The notes under the pieces were generated by a model. That model searched no databases, was not told where the DNA came from, and saw only the letters and a list, made by a program, of their open reading frames with translations. A stretch of DNA of 64,000 nt from Bacteroidales bacterium (lineage in GTDB: Bacteria > Bacteroidota > Bacteroidia > Bacteroidales > UBA932). Made by a program: the position numbers and the translations under genes. Of this stretch, positions 58,849-64,000 are shown piece by piece; positions within the stretch are counted from its first letter, which is position 1, and each line of letters begins with the position of its first letter. The DNA lies in assembly GCA_017430365.1 (NCBI GenBank), contig JAFRNC010000001.1:372001-436000 (forward strand), in the 5' to 3' direction.

Positions 58849-60501
58849 CTATGCGGAGAACTGTTCGCGGAGGGCGGCGTTGCGTGCATCGGCGTCGTCG
58901 CCGCACGCGCTGAAGTAGAACTTGATCTTAGGCTCGGTTCCGGAAGGCCTGACGGTCACCTTGCAGCCGTCCTGGCTGAAGAACTGGAGCACGTTAGACT
59001 TGGGAAGGCCGGTCTTCTCGGGTTCGTTGTAGTCGATCACCTTCACGACAGGCGAACCGGCCAGTTCCTTCGGCGGATTGGCCCTGAAGTCGACCATCAT
59101 CCGCTGGATCTGCTCGATTCCGTCCTTGCCCTTCTTGGTGACGGAAATCAGGCTTTCCTTGAAATAGCCATATTCGGCATAGATCTCCTGGAGATAACCG
59201 TAGAGGCTCTGGCCGCGGTCGGCCAGCCAGGCCGCGCATTCGCACAGCATGGCGCAGGTGACGACCGAATCCTTGTCGCGCACGAAACTGCCGACATTGA
59301 AGCCGTTGCTCTCCTCGCCGCCGCAGATGAAGGTCTTCTTGCCTTCCAGGGCATGCTGTTTCTCGGCGATGTATTTGAAACCGGTGAGGACGTCGAAGAT
59401 TTCGACTCCGTATTTCTTGCATATGACCTTCAGCAGGTCGGTGGTCACGATGGTCTTGACCATGAACTGCTTCCCGTCGAGTTTGCCGAGTTCGGACCAG
59501 CGGGTGAGAGCATAAGAAGAGACCAGCGTGGCGATCTGGTTGCCCGTGAGAAGGACCATCTCGCCCTTGTCGTTGCGCACTGCGCAGCCTACGCGGTCGG
59601 CGTCAGGGTCGGTTCCGAGAGCTATGTCCGCTCCGACGGCATCGGCACGCTCCATCACCATGCGCATCGCGGTGGGTTCCTCCGGGTTGGGAGAGACCAC
59701 TGTGGGGAAATTGCCGTCGCTGACGTCCTGGTCGTCCACATGATAAATGTTGGTGAATCCGGCCTGCTTCAATCCTGCGGGCACGAGGCGCACGCCGGTG
59801 CCGTGGAGAGGGGTGTAGGCTATCTTGAGGTCGCGGTGACGGGCGATGCTGTCGGGGGAGAGGAGCAGCGAGAGCTGGCTGTCGAGGAAGGCCTTGTCGA
59901 CCTCGGCTCCGATTCCCTGGGGATAGGAGTTCTCGTCGATGAGGACCTGGTCCATCGAGGTGATCTTGTTGACTTCCGCTATGATGTTCTTGTCGTGGGG
60001 GGCGATGATCTGTGCACCGTCCTCCCAGAACACCTTGTAGCCGTTGTATTCCTTCGGGTTGTGCGAAGCGGTGATCATGATGCCGGCCTTGCATTTGAGG
60101 TAGCGGATCGCGAAGCTCAGTTCCGGCGTGGGGCGGATGTTGTCGAAAACGTAGGTGTGTATGCCGTTGGCCATCAGCACGTCGGCTGAAACCTTTGTGA
60201 AGAGGCGGCTGTTGTTGCGGCTGTCGTAGGAGATGACAACCGATATCTTCTGGTCGACAAAGTTTTTCTTGAGGTAGTTTGCGAGGCCCTGGGTCGCCAT
60301 TGCCACCGTATAGCGGTTCATCCGGTTCGTTCCGGCCCCCATCACGCCGCGAAGGCCTCCTGTGCCGAATTCGAGTGTACGGTAGAATGCGTCTTCCAGG
60401 ATTTTGGGATCGCCTTTCATCATCTCCAGCACTTCGCGCTGGGTTTCAAGATCGTAATTGTTGCTGAGCCAGGTCTTGGCCACTTCAAGGTAGTTTGCCA
60501 T
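58849..60501 (-). CDS. Phospho-sugar mutase (phosphoglucomutase/phosphomannomutase)
   Basis: A 550-aa alpha-D-phosphohexomutase of the PGM2-like group. LEFGTGGLRGVMGAGTNRMN opens the fold; the phosphoserine loop is GIMITASHNPKEYNGYK (Ser 146), the metal loop is GTDPDADRVG, the sugar loop is CGGEESNG and the phosphate loop is VRPSGTEPKIKFYF. It interconverts hexose 1- and 6-phosphates; Glc is more likely than Man for this length, but this cannot be settled here. Promoter at 60522-60529; terminator at 58798. Confidence 0.93.
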   Translation of the reverse strand: MANYLEVAKTWLSNNYDLETQREVLEMMKGDPKILEDAFYRTLEFGTGGLRGVMGAGTNRMNRYTVAMATQGLANYLKKNFVDQKISVVISYDSRNNSRLFTKVSADVLMANGIHTYVFDNIRPTPELSFAIRYLKCKAGIMITASHNPKEYNGYKVFWEDGAQIIAPHDKNIIAEVNKITSMDQVLIDENSYPQGIGAEVDKAFLDSQLSLLLSPDSIARHRDLKIAYTPLHGTGVRLVPAGLKQAGFTNIYHVDDQDVSDGNFPTVVSPNPEEPTAMRMVMERADAVGADIALGTDPDADRVGCAVRNDKGEMVLLTGNQIATLVSSYALTRWSELGKLDGKQFMVKTIVTTDLLKVICKKYGVEIFDVLTGFKYIAEKQHALEGKKTFICGGEESNGFNVGSFVRDKDSVVTCAMLCECAAWLADRGQSLYGYLQEIYAEYGYFKESLISVTKKGKDGIEQIQRMMVDFRANPPKELAGSPVVKVIDYNEPEKTGLPKSNVLQFFSQDGCKVTVRPSGTEPKIKFYFSACGDDADARNAALREQFSA

Positions 60502-60521
60502 GGGAGTAAAGGTTTAATTTC

Positions 60522-60529
60522 CAAAGATA
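60522..60529 (-). promoter_or_regulatory. -7 element for the phosphohexomutase gene
   Basis: On the minus strand: TATCTTTG, 20 nt before the ATG. Confidence 0.6.
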
Positions 60530-60551
60530 TGAAAAAAAGCGGCAAAAATGC

Positions 60552-60559
60552 TATCTTTG
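60552..60559 (+). promoter_or_regulatory. -7 element for the THUMP-like methyltransferase gene
   Basis: TATCTTTG, 7 nt before the ATG at 60567. The intervening AAGGAG looks like a Shine-Dalgarno sequence but would be at the extreme 5' end of the transcript. Confidence 0.55.
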
Positions 60560-60566
60560 TAAGGAG

Positions 60567-61766
60567 ATGGATGAAGAAAAATTCATCGGTTTCGTGTTGG
60601 AGCACGAAGATGACGACCCCGGACGCCTGCTGCTCTCGGCTTCGCGCTGGAGCGGTATCGACGTGCGCCGTGCGGCACGGATCATAGAGGCGCGGCGCAG
60701 GATACGCGTAAAGGTCCCGTCATGGTATGCCCACCCCGGGCTTGACTACCCCTTCCCCCTGGCGCTGGAACAGTGCAGTTCCGAGGCTACGGCCCTCTAC
60801 AAGCAGGCTTTTGTCCCCGATGGGGGACGGATCGCCGACCTGACGGGCGGTCTTGGGGTGGACTGCTGGTTCATGAGCAGGAGGAGTTCCGGGGCAGTAT
60901 ATTTCGAGCGGAACGAAGAGCTCTGTTCGGCGGCCGCCCACAATTTCGCCATACTCGGGAACGGGGCTCCCTGCCGCATAGAGGTACGGCAGGGTGACGG
61001 CCCCGAACTGCTCCGCCAAAGCGGAGACCGGTTCGACCTGATCTATCTGGACCCGGCAAGGAGGGGAGGCGGGGGACGCCGCCTCTACGACATCGCCGGC
61101 TGTGAGCCGAATCTTCTGGAAATAAAGGATTTGCTTCTAAGCCGTTCGGGCCGCGTCCTGGCAAAGGTTTCTCCGATGGCCGACATCTCGCGTACCCTGG
61201 AACAGATTCCCGAGACAGCCGAACTGCACGTCGTGGCTGCGGAAGGGGAGGTGAAGGAGCTGCTGCTCCTGCTGACCCCGGACAGTCCGGAGCGTGAGCC
61301 GCTTATCGTTGCGGCAGACGGACCTTACCGTTTCGCCTTCACTCCCGGAGAGGAACGGGATGCCGCAGTGCGTTATGCCGGCAGCCCCGGAAAGTTCCTT
61401 TTCCAGCCCTCCAGGGCCCTGCTCAAGGCGGGAGCCTTCCGTCTCCTTTCGGAACGGACAGGTCTTGCCAAACTGGCTCCGAGCACACATCTGTATACTT
61501 CTGACGGACCGTGTGACACTTTCCCCGGGAAATGCTTCACGGTTGAGGATATCATACCCTGGAGCGGATCGACGGCCCGCGAACTCAAGGGCCGTTTCGA
61601 CCGCATCGAGATGACGGCGCTCAATTTCCCGATGACCACCGAGGCCCTGAGGAGCCGTATCGGGATTCTGGACGGCGGGCCGTATCATCTCTTCGCCACA
61701 ACCATGAACGAAAGGAATAAAATCATAATAATCTGCAAGCCATGCGCGAAAACTACATCGAAATAG
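60567..61766 (+). CDS. Class I SAM-dependent methyltransferase with THUMP-like domain
   Basis: A 399-aa Rossmann methyltransferase. ALYKQAFVPDGGRIADLTGGLGVDCWFMS contains the SAM loop, then FERNEELCSAAAHNF and the acceptor-site block DLIYLDPARRGGGGRRLYDI. The C-terminal third fits a THUMP-like domain (SRALLKAGAFRLLSERTGLAKLAPSTHLYTSD). Relatives are annotated as putative RNA methyltransferases. The target is not known. It overlaps the LOG-like gene by 25 nt. Confidence 0.85.
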   Translation: MDEEKFIGFVLEHEDDDPGRLLLSASRWSGIDVRRAARIIEARRRIRVKVPSWYAHPGLDYPFPLALEQCSSEATALYKQAFVPDGGRIADLTGGLGVDCWFMSRRSSGAVYFERNEELCSAAAHNFAILGNGAPCRIEVRQGDGPELLRQSGDRFDLIYLDPARRGGGGRRLYDIAGCEPNLLEIKDLLLSRSGRVLAKVSPMADISRTLEQIPETAELHVVAAEGEVKELLLLLTPDSPEREPLIVAADGPYRFAFTPGEERDAAVRYAGSPGKFLFQPSRALLKAGAFRLLSERTGLAKLAPSTHLYTSDGPCDTFPGKCFTVEDIIPWSGSTARELKGRFDRIEMTALNFPMTTEALRSRIGILDGGPYHLFATTMNERNKIIIICKPCAKTTSK

Positions 61767-62896
61767 AGGAGCTGTACGCCCTTCGGCAGCTCTTCTCCCA
61801 GACGGAAACGATAAAGCATTACGCGTTCCAGTCCGTAAACTTCGAGAAATGCGGGTATCCGGTCGAAAACTACCGTTTCGAGGATTGCCTTTTCATGGGA
61901 TGCCACATCCCTCCCAGGATGTATTTCGCCATGGATGAGAACTGCATAGTCTTCCCGCGCGTAAAGATGCCCTACAAGGTTTTCCCGAACAGGCTGTATG
62001 ACGCCCGGTCACTATATCTCCACTACAATCCCCGCAATCACAAATCCTTCCATACGTGCTACGACACCATCAACTACGAGCGCTACATGGCCAAGGGGAA
62101 GGAGAGCAACGATATCAAGGAGACACTGTGCAGGGCCCTCCACGACCATTCCATCTCCAATGCCCTGGACCAGTTCATCAGGGATTACGACGAGAAGGAT
62201 GTTGTCGCGGTCATGGGCGGCCACGCCATCAAGCGTACCGATCCGTCCTACCGGAAGATTGTCACCATCAGCAAGCGCCTGACAGAACTCGGCAAGCTGA
62301 TGGTCAGCGGAGGAGGCCCCGGCGCTATGGAAGCGGTCCATTTCGGCGCCTGGATGGCCGGCCGTTCCGATGCGGAAGTCGAGGACGCGCTCTCGATAAT
62401 AGAGGAGGCGCCCACGTTCCGCGACAACGGGTGGCTGCCGCTTGCTTTCGAGGTGATAGAGAAATATCCGCGCGTGGAGCAGTACCACAGTCTTGGCATC
62501 CCCACGTGGTTCTACGGACACGAGCCCGCCACGCCGTTCGCTTCCGACATAGCGAAGTATTTCGACAACAGTGTACGCGAGAATTATATAGTATCAGTTC
62601 CCAAGGGAGGCATAATCTACACTCCAGGAAGTGCCGGAACCATCCAGGAGATATTCCAGGACGCGGCACAGAACCATTACGAGACGCTTGGCTACGCCAG
62701 CCCCATGATCTTCCTGGGCAAGAATTACTATACCGAAGAGGTCCCTGTCTATCCTATGCTTCAGGATCTTCTGGCGAAGGGGAAATACAACAACCTGCTG
62801 CTGTCGATAACCGACGAGCCTGACGATGTCGTCAATTCCCTGATTGCGTTCCATCGTCCGTTCCACCAATGGTCCGGGCAATCTTTTGAATATTGA
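61742..62896 (+). CDS. LOG-family Rossmann nucleotide-binding protein
   Basis: A 384-aa protein. An N-terminal domain of about 130 residues precedes a lysine-decarboxylase-like/LOG Rossmann fold: VVAVMGGHAIKRTDPSYRKIV, LMVSGGGPGAMEAVHFGAWMAG, and GIIYTPGSAGTIQEIFQDA in the place of the usual PGGxGTxxE. The Glu-Ile ending and the GGGPGAM loop suggest nucleotide 5'-monophosphate binding, as in PpnN and LOG nucleosidases. The overall length is closer to PpnN than to short LOG proteins. The start lies in the previous gene's 3' end, and 65 nt of its 3' end overlap the convergent ABC exporter gene. Confidence 0.78.
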   Translation: MRENYIEIEELYALRQLFSQTETIKHYAFQSVNFEKCGYPVENYRFEDCLFMGCHIPPRMYFAMDENCIVFPRVKMPYKVFPNRLYDARSLYLHYNPRNHKSFHTCYDTINYERYMAKGKESNDIKETLCRALHDHSISNALDQFIRDYDEKDVVAVMGGHAIKRTDPSYRKIVTISKRLTELGKLMVSGGGPGAMEAVHFGAWMAGRSDAEVEDALSIIEEAPTFRDNGWLPLAFEVIEKYPRVEQYHSLGIPTWFYGHEPATPFASDIAKYFDNSVRENYIVSVPKGGIIYTPGSAGTIQEIFQDAAQNHYETLGYASPMIFLGKNYYTEEVPVYPMLQDLLAKGKYNNLLLSITDEPDDVVNSLIAFHRPFHQWSGQSFEY

Positions 62897-64000
62897 GGCT
62901 CCGCGCGGAGGCGTCTATGATGTCCTTGTAGATGCCGCCCATTTTGTAGGCTTCGTCGGGATGGCCGGATTCTTCCACGTGTCCGGTCTTGAGGGCATAT
63001 ACCATCTCGCTGTCGATGATCTGTGATATGCTGTGCGATATGATGATGACGGTGCGGTCCTTCTTGATGGCGTCGATACTGTTCTTGATCTGCTCCGTGG
63101 CGATGGCGTCCAGGCTTGCGGTCGGTTCGTCGAGGAAGATCACGGGAGGATTCTTCAGGAACATGCGGGCGATGGCGATACGCTGCTGCTGTCCTCCGGA
63201 GAGGTCGGCAGCCTTGTTCTCGAATTTCTTCGGGAGCTCCATTATCTGGTCGTAGATGTACGACTTTTTGGCCGCTTCCACCACATCCTCATGGGTCGCA
63301 TTGGGATTGCCGTAAAGGATGTTCTCTTCTATGGTACCGTCGAATATGTGGTTCTTTTGCAGCACCAGTCCTATATGCTCGCGCAGATATTTGGTGTCAT
63401 ATTCCCGCAGATCGACCCCGTCGAGCAGGATGACTCCCTTCTGGGGGGTGTAGAACTTGTCGAGCAGGTTGACGATCGTACTCTTGCCGGCTCCGGAAAG
63501 ACCCACTAGGGCAGTGATCTTGCCAGGCTCGATGGTCATGTTCACGTCGTAGAGAGCCTGATTGCCGTTGGGGTAGGTGAAATCCACATGTTTGAGTTCG
63601 AACTTGCCGTAGATCTTCTCAGGTTTGTAGCTGCCGGTCTCTTCGACGTCGGCCTCCGAATTGAGTATCCCGAAGAAGCCCTCCGCATAGATGAGGGCGT
63701 CGTTGACGTCGTCGAAAATGCGCTGGAGCTGGGTGATGGGGGCGATGACGTTGCTGAAGAGCATCACGTGGTACATGATCTTGCCTATGGTCATTCCGGG
63801 ATACTCTTTGAGCACCAGATAGGCCGTGAGGATGATCACGAGCACCGTGCCCACCTGCCTTACGAAACTTTTGAGGCCGTTGTAGTAGAAGGCCACCTTG
63901 CGGGTCTTCATCTGGTTTTCAGTTACCTGGTTCTGTATGTCGAGCTGTTTCTGCCCCTCGATCTTCTCCCTGTTGAAGCTCTTGATGACGTTGATTGAGT
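62832..64000 (-). CDS. ABC exporter (TM-NBD half-transporter), C-terminal part, truncated by window edge
   Basis: The last 389 codons of an ABC exporter half-transporter; the frame stays open to the window end, so the start is outside. TM helices are partly visible (VGTVLVIILTAYLVLKEYPG, IMYHVMLFSNVIAPI). The nucleotide-binding domain has GLSGAGKST (Walker A), the Q-loop in LVLQKNHIFDGT, LSGGQQQRIAIARMFL (signature), VIFLDEPTASLD (Walker B) and the H-loop in IISHSIS. The substrate is unknown; MsbA-like lipid or peptide exporters share this layout. Its 3' end overlaps the LOG-like gene by 65 nt tail to tail, so neither has room for its own terminator. Confidence 0.9.
   Translation of the reverse strand, partial: SINVIKSFNREKIEGQKQLDIQNQVTENQMKTRKVAFYYNGLKSFVRQVGTVLVIILTAYLVLKEYPGMTIGKIMYHVMLFSNVIAPITQLQRIFDDVNDALIYAEGFFGILNSEADVEETGSYKPEKIYGKFELKHVDFTYPNGNQALYDVNMTIEPGKITALVGLSGAGKSTIVNLLDKFYTPQKGVILLDGVDLREYDTKYLREHIGLVLQKNHIFDGTIEENILYGNPNATHEDVVEAAKKSYIYDQIMELPKKFENKAADLSGGQQQRIAIARMFLKNPPVIFLDEPTASLDAIATEQIKNSIDAIKKDRTVIIISHSISQIIDSEMVYALKTGHVEESGHPDEAYKMGGIYKDIIDASARSLNIQKIARTIGGTDDGTQSGN

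Overview
The window is 64 kb of gene-dense chromosomal DNA from a member of the Bacteroidota, most probably the order Bacteroidales. Signs of this are the TAnnTTTG -7 promoter element before many genes (TTTG about 19 nt upstream in the best cases), short or absent leaders with little Shine-Dalgarno sequence, a TamB/TamL pair whose TamA-like barrel is a lipoprotein, a Big_5-type 'GGPKDTLPP' lipoprotein, DUF4923 and DUF349 proteins, a zinc-free type B L31 and a PPi-type phosphofructokinase. The base composition looks GC-rich for the group, which suggests an uncultured gut or rumen lineage (inference only). I saw no tRNA, rRNA, CRISPR array, prophage or transposase. No intergenic gap exceeds about 280 nt.

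Layout. (1) 1-8218, plus: 3' end of recG, a 125-nt nested inverted repeat, then pgi with an AddB-like/AddA-like recombination pair. (2) 8221-15852, minus: tamB, rsmI, folB, mtaB and a metallo-hydrolase. A two-way promoter separates tamB from tsaD. (3) 15913-18485, plus: tsaD and an FAD oxidoreductase. (4) 18456-21704, minus: SlyD-like isomerase, zeta-toxin-like kinase, NamZ-like protein, rpmE, DUF4923. (5) 21777-23159, plus: glmM. (6) 23156-33804, minus: one tightly packed run of eight genes, ligA, YihY-like, rsh, Big_5 lipoprotein, outer membrane barrel, IspG fused in frame to an HPr-kinase-like domain, an S24/S26-like peptidase and a PqqD-like protein. (7) 33898-40826, plus: PPi-type phosphofructokinase, GH13 amylase, rfbB, a SpoU methyltransferase, tamL. 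(8) 40848-45953, minus: lipoprotein, yggS, yidC, DUF349. (9) 46028-48393, plus: trmD and a 5'-nucleotidase lipoprotein; then gapA (minus). (10) 49566-58782, plus: surE, lpxB, dapF, a HAMP sensor without output, trkH, a RecD-like helicase, a zinc metallopeptidase and a DPP-type S9 peptidase. (11) 58849-64000: phosphohexomutase (minus), THUMP-like methyltransferase and LOG-like protein (plus), and the 3' part of an ABC exporter (minus).

Shared themes. Sugar phosphates are covered by pgi, the phosphofructokinase, gapA, the phosphohexomutase, glmM and a cytosolic amylase. Envelope assembly is covered by tamB, tamL, yidC, lpxB, dapF, rfbB and several lipoproteins. tRNA position 37 is covered by tsaD and mtaB (consecutive steps to ms2t6A) and trmD (m1G).

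The most unusual items are: the IspG/HPr-kinase-like fusion followed by S26-like and PqqD-like genes, which resembles the accessory part of a peptide-modification system without its precursor or main enzyme; a small palindromic element inserted in frame into two unrelated genes (addB-like and GH13); a membrane sensor ending after its HAMP domain and coupled to trkH; a zeta-toxin-like kinase without an evident antitoxin; and the nested inverted repeat after recG. Most of the rest is ordinary core genome.
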